A stretch of DNA of 64,000 nucleotides, from the NCBI RefSeq assembly GCF_002939985.1, contig NZ_MDFM01000004.1, positions 62,001 through 126,000 on the forward strand, read 5' to 3'. How positions within the stretch are numbered: position 1 is the first letter of the stretch; each line of letters begins with the position of its first letter. Made by a program: the position numbers and the translations under genes. Shown in pieces: positions 38,352 to 46,401 of this stretch. The notes under the pieces are model-generated. The model searched no databases. It saw nothing but the letters and a program-made list of their open reading frames with translations, and was not told where the DNA came from. This stretch comes from Xanthomonas hortorum pv. cynarae (GTDB lineage: Bacteria > Pseudomonadota > Gammaproteobacteria > Xanthomonadales > Xanthomonadaceae).

Positions 38352-39185
38352 CTAGCTGCCCGATTCGTCTTCGCGCATGGGTGGGTCGGAAAGCATCATC
38401 ACGTCAGCGCCGATACGCGCACGAACGGATGCCTTGCAGTTGGGGCAGACGGTTGGCTTGAGAAGCTTGTCAGGGCCGAAGGGAACCATGGCCGTGCATT
38501 TGCAGAGAAGGCCGACGGCCGGAATCTTCTCGATCCGATGCTCTGGATCGTTCTTGATTGCGATGTAGCTGGCGTTGCACTTGGTGCTAGGGCAGAAGAT
38601 TGCCTTGTCACCGGCTTGCTCTGCGGGCCCCAAGATCAACACTTGGCCGCACGAACATTTACTGGTGGCGATGTCTTTGGCTGCCGCTATCAAGGTTGAG
38701 GTCGCTACCTCTTCCAGCTCGGAAATCCAAAGCTGGAGCTTTTCCACCCTGGGGGGCCTGGTGCGCTGGTCCTTCTGGAGGTGGAGGTAGCTGCCCAGCG
38801 CGTTGTAGTAGGTGCGGAACTTTGACCAAGGGATGCGCTTTGCTTCGCCGATGGGCAAGAACTCTTGATCGCCAAACAACTTTTTCAAGTCGCTGGTTTC
38901 GAAGTTGAGGTCGTCTGGAGGCGGTGAAGTGGAGATGGAAAAGCTCGCCGTTTGATCGGAGTGTGGGTCGAATTGCGCCAGCATCCGGATGATCTGGTCA
39001 GGTCGCCACTCACGGGTAAGCTCCGCCGAAACCTCTTCTCCATATGCCGCCAAGTTCTGGTAGGCCACGGACTCGAAGCAGAATCGGAGTTCAAGCGCTG
39101 CATAGAGCAGTGAATGCTCGTTGCCAGTTGCGATAAGTTCTCTTGCCCGGGCCAGCCGGTCGGTGATGTTGTAGAGGGCCATCAA
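38352..39185 (-). CDS. Hypothetical protein with C-terminal zinc-ribbon-like cysteines
   Basis: 277 residues, not recognised. The N-terminal 150 residues are helical and charged (ALYNITDRLARARELIATGNEH). The C-terminal third has Cys clusters CSCG, CPSTKC, CKC and CPNC, consistent with two zinc ribbons that could bind nucleic acid or stabilise the fold. It has an ordinary membrane-free composition. It lies alone between the kinase cassette and the SymE region, on the opposite strand to both. The start at 39185 gives MMALYN; the second Met is equally possible. A defence or restriction-related role is possible from the setting, but nothing in the sequence proves it. Confidence 0.65.
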   Translation of the reverse strand: MMALYNITDRLARARELIATGNEHSLLYAALELRFCFESVAYQNLAAYGEEVSAELTREWRPDQIIRMLAQFDPHSDQTASFSISTSPPPDDLNFETSDLKKLFGDQEFLPIGEAKRIPWSKFRTYYNALGSYLHLQKDQRTRPPRVEKLQLWISELEEVATSTLIAAAKDIATSKCSCGQVLILGPAEQAGDKAIFCPSTKCNASYIAIKNDPEHRIEKIPAVGLLCKCTAMVPFGPDKLLKPTVCPNCKASVRARIGADVMMLSDPPMREDESGS

Positions 39186-39363
39186 GGTAGGCTACTGGGG
39201 TTGGGGTGGCGCGTCATCACCGGCCTAATGCGTTGTGCTGCTGGGCTGCGGAAGGACCGTGATGGGGTCAGGTGCACTTATCAGGCAACGGCGTTCGGCT
39301 TGCCTGGCCCGTATGGAACCGCGCCAGCGGCGCACACAGCCGCGCGAGACCCGCCAGCGTGTC

Positions 39364-39391
39364 TTGACACGCCAGACCGTGTACTTGCAAT
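39364..39391 (+). promoter_or_regulatory. Candidate sigma-70 promoter of the SymE leader
   Basis: A perfect TTGACA is followed after 16 bases by TGCAAT. It sits 17 bases before the first element of the structured leader. Confidence 0.5.
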
Positions 39392-39407
39392 CTAGTCCCA
39401 AGGAGCG

Positions 39408-39600
39408 TCGAAACTCCTCTAGTAGCGGTACCCACCTCCGTCAAACCGGTGGGTTTTTTGTGCCTGCATCCCGCAGGTACAAGCCGACGCAATGCCTGTG
39501 TCGGGAGGGCGGCTAATACAACACCCGCAAGGGGAATACGCCCGCCGGCTACTAGCGGTTTCGAACCTCCCGACATCCCGTCGCCGTTGGCGGCGGTTCT
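39408..39600 (+). ncRNA. Structured leader, C4-antisense-RNA-like, upstream of the SymE pair
   Basis: The order is: block TCGAAAC (39408) and CTAGTAG (39419); a terminator-like hairpin ACCCACC/GGTGGGT followed by TTTTTT (39430-39459); an 8-bp hairpin at 39460-39480; and a long-range stem TCGGGAGG (39501-39508) with CCTCCCGA (39566-39573). CTACTAG (39549) and GTTTCGA (39558) are exact complements, in order, of the first two blocks. A last hairpin (39579-39596) precedes the AGGAGG ribosome site. Two-block complementarity between a short upstream RNA and its downstream mRNA is the plan of phage P1 C4 RNA. The C4 assignment is from memory and unverified. Confidence 0.6.
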
Positions 39601-39625
39601 TGGGTTGTTCCAGGAGGGCGTTGCC

Positions 39626-39898
39626 ATGTCTACCGCACCATCCGTGCCGGCATCGGTGCCGGGTTATCTGTTGCCAGCTTCCGCCCACAGCTTGCTGAGC
39701 GAGGTAGGCGAAGTGCTGCGCCGGCTGGCCGCACGCGCAGCCGTTGAGCAGGCCAGCGACGATCTTGCGCAGCAGTTGCTCAACCAGCCCGGCGTGTTGT
39801 CGCAGGCCTTGCATAGCCTTTCTGCACGCATCGACGTGGCGTTGCAGCAGTGCGTCGCTGCACCCAGCGCTACCCGCCGCCAATCGGAGGCGCCATGA
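39626..39898 (+). CDS. Small protein encoded ahead of the SymE-like toxin
   Basis: 90 residues starting MSTAPSVPASVPGYLLPASAH, supported by AGGAGG 8 bases upstream; codons from 39449 are part of the leader RNA and are rejected. It is helical and Ala/Leu-rich (LLSEVGEVLRRLAARAAVEQA; LSQALHSLSARIDVALQQC), with no membrane segment or catalytic motif. It overlaps the SymE-like gene by 4 bases (ATGA), so the two are co-translated. It might be an antitoxin or accessory protein, but I do not recognise the family. Confidence 0.7.
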   Translation: MSTAPSVPASVPGYLLPASAHSLLSEVGEVLRRLAARAAVEQASDDLAQQLLNQPGVLSQALHSLSARIDVALQQCVAAPSATRRQSEAP

Positions 39899-40311
39899 CA
39901 CGCCACCTCCCACCCACCACATCTGCCAGCACGCGGCCCACCCGCACGCGTGCGCGCCCCACGCCGCCCAAGCGGGTGCAGTGGGTCGTTGTGGAACCCG
40001 ACCGCACCAAGCTGCCACCGATGCTGCCGCCCGACCCGGACGCCTCCCCGCAAGGCCCCGGCACGCTACGCGCACCCCGCCGCGCCCGCCGCCCGCGCCA
40101 ATGCACCGTCAGCTACACCCATTACCCCGGCGCCCACGACCATGCCGGCGACCAGCACGTGCCCCACGTCCGCCTCAGCGGCCTATGGCTGGAACAACTG
40201 GGCTTTGTCATCGGCACCAAGCTGCGCATCACCGCCAGCGAAGGGCAGCTGCTGATGGAGGTGTTGCCGCCGGTGGAGGTGCCGGCCAAGGCGCGCAGCG
40301 TGCGGCGATGA
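39895..40311 (+). CDS. SymE-family toxin-like protein
   Basis: 138 residues starting MTRHLPPTTSAS. The N-terminal 80 residues are Pro/Arg/Thr-rich and look disordered. Residues about 95-130 match the SymE core (VPHVRLSGLWLEQLGFVIGTKLRITASEGQLLMEVL), a fold related to AbrB. In E. coli SymE is an SOS-induced RNA-targeting toxin repressed by the cis antisense RNA SymR. Here the 90-residue gene and the structured leader upstream would supply the control. No LexA box was noted, and toxicity is unproven. Confidence 0.78.
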   Translation: MTRHLPPTTSASTRPTRTRARPTPPKRVQWVVVEPDRTKLPPMLPPDPDASPQGPGTLRAPRRARRPRQCTVSYTHYPGAHDHAGDQHVPHVRLSGLWLEQLGFVIGTKLRITASEGQLLMEVLPPVEVPAKARSVRR

Positions 40312-40650
40312 TGCTGCGGCTGCCAGATCCCTTGCGATTGACCTCGGTGCTGCAAAAGAATGGGGTCAGATTCACTTAAGGAAGTCAACCTGACCCTGAG
40401 GTTTGGACCCGTTATTCGACAAATAGCTGCCATTGTTGAATGGCCGGGATTGGTGAAATGCGGAAAGGCTGGTTTCGAAGCAGCTAAAGCGATTCCCGCC
40501 GCTTAGCCGTATCACCAAACCGGCGAGAGATTTCTGTATTGCGAGGTGGCGACACCATACAACGTCGCGTATGCGGACAGGAAGCATCCGTCCGAATAGG
40601 GTGATAACCTTTGCATGGCTCAAACGCTGATGTTGGAGTGAGGAGTAAAA

Positions 40651-41760
40651 ATGGTCGCCTCAATTAAACGCCGCACTGTTTTGGCTGCGGCATTATCCAT
40701 GGCCCTGCCGATGCGTAGCTTTGCCAAACCCGGAATTGAAGCTGATAGCGTGTCCTCGGCCCTTCGCCGTCGCGTAGCCGAGGAAAAGCAGGGCACCGGG
40801 GCCGTATTGGGGGTGGTACGCGCAGGCGAATTGAAGACCTTCCACTACGGAACGGTTGGCCTAGGTAAACTCCAACAGCCGAATGATCGGTCAGTATTTC
40901 AGATCGCCTCGCTAACCAAGATATTCACGGCACTATTACTTGCTGATTGCGTTCAGCGGGGTGAAGTGAATCTCGTCGATCCGCTATCAATGTACATTGC
41001 AGTTCCTCCCGCCACCTTCGACGGGAATGAGATCACGCTTCTCGATTTAGCCACTCATACGAGTGGGCTACCACTTCGGCCATCCAGTCGCACCGGCCTC
41101 AGTCAAGACAACCCCTACGCCGGCTACACCGAGAGCGATCTTTGTGCTGATTTAGGTCGTGTTCGTCTCACGCGCTTACCGGGGTCGAGTTTTGAATACT
41201 CGAATTTTGACTACGCGTTATTGGGTTACGCGTTGTCACAGCGCCTTGGCAAAACGTATGCTGACCTCTTGCGAGCTCGCATTCTTGAACCGCTTCGTAT
41301 GGACGAGACTACGCTTACTCTATCAACGGAGATGCAGCACCGGGAAATTTGGGGTTACGATGCGGACTTCCACTGGGCTCAACCCTGGGAATTTGGTGCG
41401 CTTGCGCCGGCAGGCGGCCTTTTTTCGACGGTGAAGGACCTGTCGAAATTCATGACACTTTGGACAAACAAAGAAAGCGGTCTCCTCTCGCGGGCAGCTT
41501 CAATGATGCTGACCGTAGATAGGCCCGGCGATAATACCGATACCAGAATGGGTATCGGCTGGCGGAAGGTCCACCCGGAAGGCCAGAGTATAGCTTGGAG
41601 CAATGGAAATGGCGGCGGCGTTCGTAGCTTCATGGGCTTCAACGCCGACACGCGCGTCGCCGCAATCGCGTTTATCAACAAAACATCGGGTTTGGGAGTT
41701 GACGATATCGCGCTTGGGATGCTTGCGCCACCTGGCTCGCATGTTCCCCCGTTTTTCTAA
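40651..41760 (+). CDS. Secreted serine hydrolase, class C beta-lactamase family
   Basis: 369 residues with AGGAG 5 bases before the ATG. The N terminus (SIKRRTVLAAALSMALPMRSFA) is a signal peptide with a twin-arginine-like RR pair. Catalytic motifs of the beta-lactamase/transpeptidase-like fold are present: S87-L-T-K90, Y183-S-N185, and a third-motif region WSNGNGGG near 316-323 in place of the usual KTG/HxG. The family includes AmpC, D-amino-acid peptidases and esterases; the altered third motif argues for an esterase or peptidase more than a true beta-lactamase. Genes on both sides belong to other functions. The preceding 40312-40650 carries only remnants, including GGGGTCAG...CTGACCC arms at 40356-40398. 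Confidence 0.85.
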   Translation: MVASIKRRTVLAAALSMALPMRSFAKPGIEADSVSSALRRRVAEEKQGTGAVLGVVRAGELKTFHYGTVGLGKLQQPNDRSVFQIASLTKIFTALLLADCVQRGEVNLVDPLSMYIAVPPATFDGNEITLLDLATHTSGLPLRPSSRTGLSQDNPYAGYTESDLCADLGRVRLTRLPGSSFEYSNFDYALLGYALSQRLGKTYADLLRARILEPLRMDETTLTLSTEMQHREIWGYDADFHWAQPWEFGALAPAGGLFSTVKDLSKFMTLWTNKESGLLSRAASMMLTVDRPGDNTDTRMGIGWRKVHPEGQSIAWSNGNGGGVRSFMGFNADTRVAAIAFINKTSGLGVDDIALGMLAPPGSHVPPFF

Positions 41761-41797
41761 AACCCGGGCTGGTTTAAGATGCTTAAATATTAGCTGT

Positions 41798-41850
41798 AAA
41801 TAACGGTTACAGGTTCACTTCCACGGCAGCCTGACCGTCGCCAAACCATC
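41798..41850 (+). repeat. Dispersed repeat, third copy
   Basis: AAATAACGGTTACAGGTTCA followed by a GCCGTCGCCAAACCAT stretch matches 38240-38291 in the same orientation, with scattered substitutions and small indels. It marks the far edge of the accessory region. Confidence 0.75.
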
Positions 41851-41903
41851 TCCCCCATGCCTGCGCGCGTAACGGCGTAGATCGGCAGCGATGCAGGTAG
41901 TGA

Positions 41904-41938
41904 AACGACAACGGCCGCAGTGCGCGGCCGTTGTCGTT
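41904..41938 (-). terminator. Terminator of the flhF-cheA operon
   Basis: A perfect 15-bp stem (AACGACAACGGCCGC with its complement, 5-base loop) lies about 90 bases past the cheA stop on the minus strand. The trailing TTT is short. Confidence 0.7.
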
Positions 41939-41965
41939 AGATCAGGCAGCCAGGATCGTCTTGAC

Positions 41966-42021
41966 GATTCCCGATTCCCGATTCCCGATTCCCGATTCCC
42001 AATCCCCAATCCCCAATCCCC
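41966..42021. repeat. Heptanucleotide tandem array GATTCCC x5 then AATCCCC x3
   Basis: Eight consecutive 7-bp units end 4 bases before the cheA stop codon, so the array is in the 3' untranslated region. Related heptads occur at 21204 and near 59401. Confidence 0.92.
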
Positions 42022-42025
42022 AAAA

Positions 42026-43684
42026 TCAATGATCGCTGGAGCGCAGCCCATCCACATCCAGGATCAGCGCCATGCGGCCGTCGCCGATCAAGGTGGCGCC
42101 GGCGTAGCCGGGCAGGCCGCGCAGGGCGCGCGGTAGTGGTTTGATCACCACTTCCTCGCGGCCGCGCACCTGGTCCACCACCAGGCCGAAGCGGGTTTCG
42201 CCGGCCTGCAGCAGTACCACGGTCAGTAGCGGCGGTTGCTCGGCGGGCACGCCCAGCCAGCGGCGCAGGTCGATCAGTGGCAGCGTGTGCGAGCGACGGT
42301 CCAGGACGGCGCGGCCGTCGAACCAGCCCAGCGAGGTCTGCGGTGCGTGCAGCACTTCGACCACGCGGGCCAGCGGCAATGCATAGACGGCTTCGCCGGC
42401 CTGCACCAGCAGGGTCGGCAGGATCGCCAGGGTCAGCGGCACGCGGATCATGAAGCGGCTGCCGCGGCCCAGTTCGGACTGAATCTGGATCTGCCCGCTG
42501 AGTTCGCGGATGCGCGATTGCACCACGTCCATGCCGACGCCGCGGCCGGAGATGTCGGTGACTTCGGCCTTGGTCGAAAAGCCCGGCATGAAGATCAAAT
42601 GCAGGCACTCGTCGGTGCTCAGGCGGGCAGCGGCTTCGGCATCGATCAGGCCCTTGTTGCGGGCGATCTCGCGCAGGCGCTCGGGGTCGATGCCGGCGCC
42701 GTCGTCCTGGATCTCGATACTGACGTAGTCGCCTTCCTGCTGCGCAGACAGGCGCACATGGCCGCTGCGTGGCTTGCCGGTGGCTTCGCGCAGGGCCGGC
42801 GATTCGATGCCGTGGTCGATCGCGTTGCGCACCAGGTGCACCAGCGGGTCGGCCAGGGCCTCGACCAGGTTGCGGTCCAGTTCTGTTTCGGCGCCGATCA
42901 GCTCCAGTTCCACTTCCTTGGACAAGGTGCGCGCGACATCGCGGGCCACCTTGGGGAAGCGCGAGAACACCTTGCTGACCGGCTGCATGCGGGTACGCAT
43001 GACCGCGGTCTGCAGGCGGGCAGTGGCGATATCCAGCACGCTGACCGCGCGATCGAGTTCTTCATCGCGCAGGCGGGTGCGCAGGGTCTTGAGACGATTG
43101 CGCGAGAGCACCAGTTCGCCGATCAGGTTGACGATGGCGTCCAGGCGCTTGGTGTCCACGCGCACGGTCTGTTCGGCTTCGGCACCTTTTGCGGCGGCTT
43201 TGGGTGCGGCTTTGGCGCCGGGTGCCGGTGCATGGCCGTCGTCATGGGCAGGTGTGGCCACCGCAGCCAATGCGGCTTTGGGCGCGGCCTTGACCGCCGG
43301 CGGGCCGCTCTTGGCATCGAACTGCGCAATCAGCGAGGCCGGTGCATGCGGCACGGTTTCGCCCGAGCCCATCGCATCCAGCATGGCCTGCAGATAATCC
43401 AGCGACTGCTGCGCGGCATCGAAGTGATGCGCCTGCAACACCGCCTGGCCGGAGCGTGCCATGCCGAGGGTTTCTTCAGCGGCGTGGCACAGCTCCACCA
43501 TGGGCTTGATCGCCAGAAAGCCGGCGCCGCCCTTGAGCGTGTGGAAGCCGCGGAACACCGCGTTGAGCTGGTCGGCTTCGTCCGGTGCCTGTTCCAGCGC
43601 GACCAGCTGTTCGCCGAGGCGATCCAGGATTTCCTGGGCCTCGACGATGAAATCGGCAGCAATATCGTCTGGAACAGCACTCAT
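42026..43684 (-). CDS. cheA: Flagellar-operon chemotaxis kinase CheA
   Basis: A 552-residue CheA. P1 carries H48 in GFHTLKGGAGFLAIK. A short Ala/Pro/Lys-rich linker (about 125-180) lacks the middle domain seen in the CheA at 24308. P3, then P4 follow, with N box (LVRNAIDHG), G1 (DDGAGI), F box (FMPGFSTKAEVTDISG) and G2 (GRGVGMDVV). The last 140 residues are the CheW-like P5. It is the final gene of flhF-flhG-fliA-cheY-cheZ-cheA and begins 2 bases after the cheZ stop codon, the same order as the main chemotaxis genes of Pseudomonas. It is therefore the likely kinase for the flagellar motor. Confidence 0.96.
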   Translation of the reverse strand: MSAVPDDIAADFIVEAQEILDRLGEQLVALEQAPDEADQLNAVFRGFHTLKGGAGFLAIKPMVELCHAAEETLGMARSGQAVLQAHHFDAAQQSLDYLQAMLDAMGSGETVPHAPASLIAQFDAKSGPPAVKAAPKAALAAVATPAHDDGHAPAPGAKAAPKAAAKGAEAEQTVRVDTKRLDAIVNLIGELVLSRNRLKTLRTRLRDEELDRAVSVLDIATARLQTAVMRTRMQPVSKVFSRFPKVARDVARTLSKEVELELIGAETELDRNLVEALADPLVHLVRNAIDHGIESPALREATGKPRSGHVRLSAQQEGDYVSIEIQDDGAGIDPERLREIARNKGLIDAEAAARLSTDECLHLIFMPGFSTKAEVTDISGRGVGMDVVQSRIRELSGQIQIQSELGRGSRFMIRVPLTLAILPTLLVQAGEAVYALPLARVVEVLHAPQTSLGWFDGRAVLDRRSHTLPLIDLRRWLGVPAEQPPLLTVVLLQAGETRFGLVVDQVRGREEVVIKPLPRALRGLPGYAGATLIGDGRMALILDVDGLRSSDH

Positions 43685-43686
43685 GG

Positions 43687-44313
43687 TTACAACCCCAATC
43701 CGGACAGCAGGTCGTCGGCGTCGTCTTGCGACACCGCGTGACGGTCCAGGCCCTTGACTGCAGGACCGGCAAGACCGCCGTCGTCTTTCTTCGGCTCGGT
43801 GCTCTTGGGCGGCAGGCCGAGCGCACCGAAGCCTTCGTGCACGCGCCGCACGATACCGGCCACGCGACGGATGATCTGCCCGCTCAGGTCCTGGTAGCTC
43901 TGCGCCAGCGACAGCTCGGTCAGGTTGTGGCGCATCTTGTCCATCAGCGCGCCCTGGTCCTGATTCAGACCGCCGTCGCGCAGCTGGTTGGCCAGCTCAC
44001 GGCATTCTTCGACCAGATCCAGCGTGCGATGGCTGGCCTTTTCGGTCATTTCCACCACGTGGTCCAGGCGCGAACACGCATCGTCCAGTTCGCCGGCTTC
44101 TTCGGGCACGGTGGGCAATTCGCCCAGCGCCTGACCGAGTTCGCGTGCGAGCCGGCTCAGGCCCTGCATCATCGGACGGGTGCGCAAGGCGGCGAGGTGG
44201 TCGACCTCGCGCTTCCAGGCGGCTTCGTCACCGCTTTCCAGTGCGTCGAGCGCGCCCTGCAGGCGGTCGATCAACGCGGCGCGTTCGGCATTGGTTTCCA
44301 CGGTGGCGTTCAT
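43687..44313 (-). CDS. cheZ: CheY-P phosphatase CheZ
   Basis: 208 residues, close to the normal CheZ length. It is a long helical hairpin with the conserved active segment LAQSYQDLSGQIIRRVAGIV (the catalytic Gln is in QDLSGQ) and the C-terminal CheY-binding peptide DDADDLLSGLGL. It removes phosphate from CheY to end the tumble or reversal signal. The start is [14 protein letters not shown], one base overlapping the cheY stop (TGATG); 32 upstream codons belong to the cheY frame region and are rejected. The presence of CheZ in this operon marks it as the motor-controlling pathway. Confidence 0.95.
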   Translation of the reverse strand: MNATVETNAERAALIDRLQGALDALESGDEAAWKREVDHLAALRTRPMMQGLSRLARELGQALGELPTVPEEAGELDDACSRLDHVVEMTEKASHRTLDLVEECRELANQLRDGGLNQDQGALMDKMRHNLTELSLAQSYQDLSGQIIRRVAGIVRRVHEGFGALGLPPKSTEPKKDDGGLAGPAVKGLDRHAVSQDDADDLLSGLGL

Positions 44314-44705
44314 CAGGCGGTCGCCGCCAGACGTTCGAACACCTTGCCCAGCTTTTCTTCCAGCGTCTGCGCGGTGAACGGCTTGATGATGTAGCCGTTC
44401 ACGCCGCACTGCGCCGCTTCGATGATCTGCTCGCGCTTGGCTTCGGCGGTCACCATCATCACCGGCAGGTGCTTGAGCTTGGCGTCGGCGCGGATGTTGC
44501 GCAGCAGGTCGATGCCGGTCATGCCGGGCATGTTCCAGTCGGTGACCACGAAATCGAACGGGCCGGCCCGCAAGGCAGCCAATGCGCTGTTGCCGTCTTC
44601 GGCCTCTGCGGTATTGGTGAAGCCCAGATCGCCCAACAGATTCTTGACGATACGTCGCATCGTCGAGAAGTCGTCCACGATCAAAATCCGCATGTTCTTA
44701 TTCAC
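44313..44705 (-). CDS. cheY: Motor response regulator CheY
   Basis: A 130-residue receiver. The start is GTG at 44705 ([14 protein letters not shown]), 6 bases after AGGAG; an ATG two bases away is out of frame. The acidic pair is D11/D12, phosphoacceptor D56 ([12 protein letters not shown]), T86 (MVTAEAK) and K108 (IIKPF). The [15 protein letters not shown] helix is nearly the same as in Pseudomonas and enteric CheY that bind FliM. It lies between fliA and cheZ. Confidence 0.96.
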   Translation of the reverse strand: MNKNMRILIVDDFSTMRRIVKNLLGDLGFTNTAEAEDGNSALAALRAGPFDFVVTDWNMPGMTGIDLLRNIRADAKLKHLPVMMVTAEAKREQIIEAAQCGVNGYIIKPFTAQTLEEKLGKVFERLAATA

Positions 44706-44740
44706 ATCAAGCTCCTAACACTAAAAAATGCGCGAAAAAA

Positions 44741-45520
44741 TTATTCGTCAATTTCGACACCGGCATCGGCCAGTTCGAAGACCTTGAGGCGGCCGCGCAG
44801 ACGCACCACTGCCTGGCCATGGATCTGGCACACGCGCGATTCGCTGACACCGAGCACGGCGCCGATTTCCTTCAGGTTCAATTCCTGTTCGTAGTACAGC
44901 GACAGCACCAGCTGCTCACGCTCGGGCAATTGACCGATGGCCTTGCCCAGCTCGCGGCCGAATTCGCCACGCTCCATCATCTGCTGCGGGTTGGGGCCAC
45001 CCTTGGCGGTGGTGTCCAGCTCGCCGTGATCTTCGATCCGCGACTCCAGGCTCAACACCTGGCCGCGGGCGGCATCTTCCATCAGACGCAGGTAATCGGG
45101 AAGCGGCATTTCCATCGCGGCGGCCACTTCGGTGGCGGCGGCGGCACGGCCGGTGTGCTGCTCGATCTTGCGCACCGCAGCGGCGGCGTCGCGGGCACGG
45201 CGGTGCACCGAACGCGGTACCCAGTCGCCTCTGCGAATCTCGTCGATCATCGAGCCGCGGATACGGATCGAGGCATAGGTTTCGAACGAGGCGCCCTGGT
45301 CGGAGTCGTAACTGCGCGAGGCTTCGATCAGGCCGATCATGCCGGCCTGGATCAGGTCGTCCACTTCCACGCTCGCCGGCAGGCGCGCGGCCAGATGGTG
45401 GGCGATGCGGCGCACCAAATCGGCATGCTGGGTGACGATGTCGTTGGCGTTGGCGTTGTTGCGTTGCACTGCACGGTACTGCGCGGTGGCCGTCGTTGCG
45501 GTAGCGGTAGCGGTGCTCAT
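44741..45520 (-). CDS. fliA: Flagellar sigma factor FliA (sigma-28)
   Basis: 259 residues. Region 2 (about 27-95) has LVRRIAHHLAARLPASVEVDDLIQAGMIGLIEA and FETYASIRIRGSMIDEIRR. Region 3 is about 100-160 and region 4 about 200-245 (LSLYYEQELNLKEIGAVLGVSESRVCQIHGQAV). The N-terminal 25 residues are a low-complexity Thr/Ala/Gln stretch. It overlaps flhG by 4 bases. It directs late motility genes; about ten promoters matching its consensus lie in this window, including those of the receptors and motC. The anti-sigma factor FlgM is not in the window. Confidence 0.97.
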   Translation of the reverse strand: MSTATATATTATAQYRAVQRNNANANDIVTQHADLVRRIAHHLAARLPASVEVDDLIQAGMIGLIEASRSYDSDQGASFETYASIRIRGSMIDEIRRGDWVPRSVHRRARDAAAAVRKIEQHTGRAAAATEVAAAMEMPLPDYLRLMEDAARGQVLSLESRIEDHGELDTTAKGGPNPQQMMERGEFGRELGKAIGQLPEREQLVLSLYYEQELNLKEIGAVLGVSESRVCQIHGQAVVRLRGRLKVFELADAGVEIDE

Positions 45521-46401
45521 GCGGCGACCCCCCGTTGAATGATGCGTTCGACAAAGAACTCGACGTTGCCGCGCGGCACCGTGGGTGCCTGCCAGCGCGA
45601 GGTACGCCGCGCGATTTCTGCGATGGCCAGCGCCGACGGACTGGCGGGGTAGGCCTTGATGACGGGTTGCTGACGCTGCACCGACAAACGCAACCAGTCG
45701 TCCTGCGGCACGTGGCCGAGGTAGTTCAGCGACACGTCGCCGAGGAATTTTTCGCAGACCCGCGACAGCTTGTCGTACAGCAGGCGGCCTTCGTTGGGGT
45801 CGCGCACCATGTTGGCGATGATCTGCAGACGGTCCACGCCGCGTTCGCGCGAGAGCACCTTGATCAGCGCGTAGGCGTCGGTGATCGAGGCCGGTTCGTC
45901 GCAGACCACCACCACAGTGTCCTGGGCGGCCTGGCAGAAGGTCAGCACGCTGTCGGTGATGCCGGCGGCGGTGTCGATGACCATCACGTCCAGGTCGCGT
46001 TCCAGTTCGGAGAACACGTTGACCAGGCCGATGTGCTGGGCCGGGGCGAGTTCGGCCATGTGGCGGCGACCGGAGGCGGCCGGAACCACCAACACGCCAC
46101 CCGGGCCTTCGATGATCACTTCGTCCAGCGTGCAGCGGCCGGCGATCAGGTCGGCCAGGGTGTACTTGGGCGACAGGCCCAGCACCACATCCAGGTTGGC
46201 CAGGCCAAGGTCGGCGTCGAGCAGCAGGGTGCGCTTGCCCATCTCGGCGAGGGCCACGGCCAGGTTGGCGGAAATGTTGGTTTTACCCACGCCGCCCTTG
46301 CCACCGGTCACGGCAATGGTGCGCACCGGGCCCAAGGGCTCGGGACGGGTCGCCGTCAGGGGGAAGGCGTTGGTCAGCTTGGCGTATTCACGCGACTGCA
46401 T
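45517..46401 (-). CDS. flhG: Flagellar number regulator FlhG (FleN), MinD-like ATPase
   Basis: A 294-residue ATPase with deviant Walker A (AVTGGKGGVGKTNISANLAV), LLDADLGLANLDVVLG and the switch VIDTAAGITD. The C-terminal helix region (about 230-290) would bind the membrane and FleQ. In Pseudomonas and Vibrio FlhG limits flagellar number to one per pole by restraining FlhF and FleQ. The start at MQSREYAKL sits inside the end of flhF (14-base overlap), giving tight coupling; 25 upstream codons are unsupported. Confidence 0.95.
   Translation of the reverse strand: MQSREYAKLTNAFPLTATRPEPLGPVRTIAVTGGKGGVGKTNISANLAVALAEMGKRTLLLDADLGLANLDVVLGLSPKYTLADLIAGRCTLDEVIIEGPGGVLVVPAASGRRHMAELAPAQHIGLVNVFSELERDLDVMVIDTAAGITDSVLTFCQAAQDTVVVVCDEPASITDAYALIKVLSRERGVDRLQIIANMVRDPNEGRLLYDKLSRVCEKFLGDVSLNYLGHVPQDDWLRLSVQRQQPVIKAYPASPSALAIAEIARRTSRWQAPTVPRGNVEFFVERIIQRGVAA

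Noticed and set aside
40372-40623. 83-codon minus-strand frame before the serine hydrolase
   Set aside because: No start signal and no recognisable protein features; it lies in a region of repeat remnants (GGGGTCAG and CTGACCC arms).
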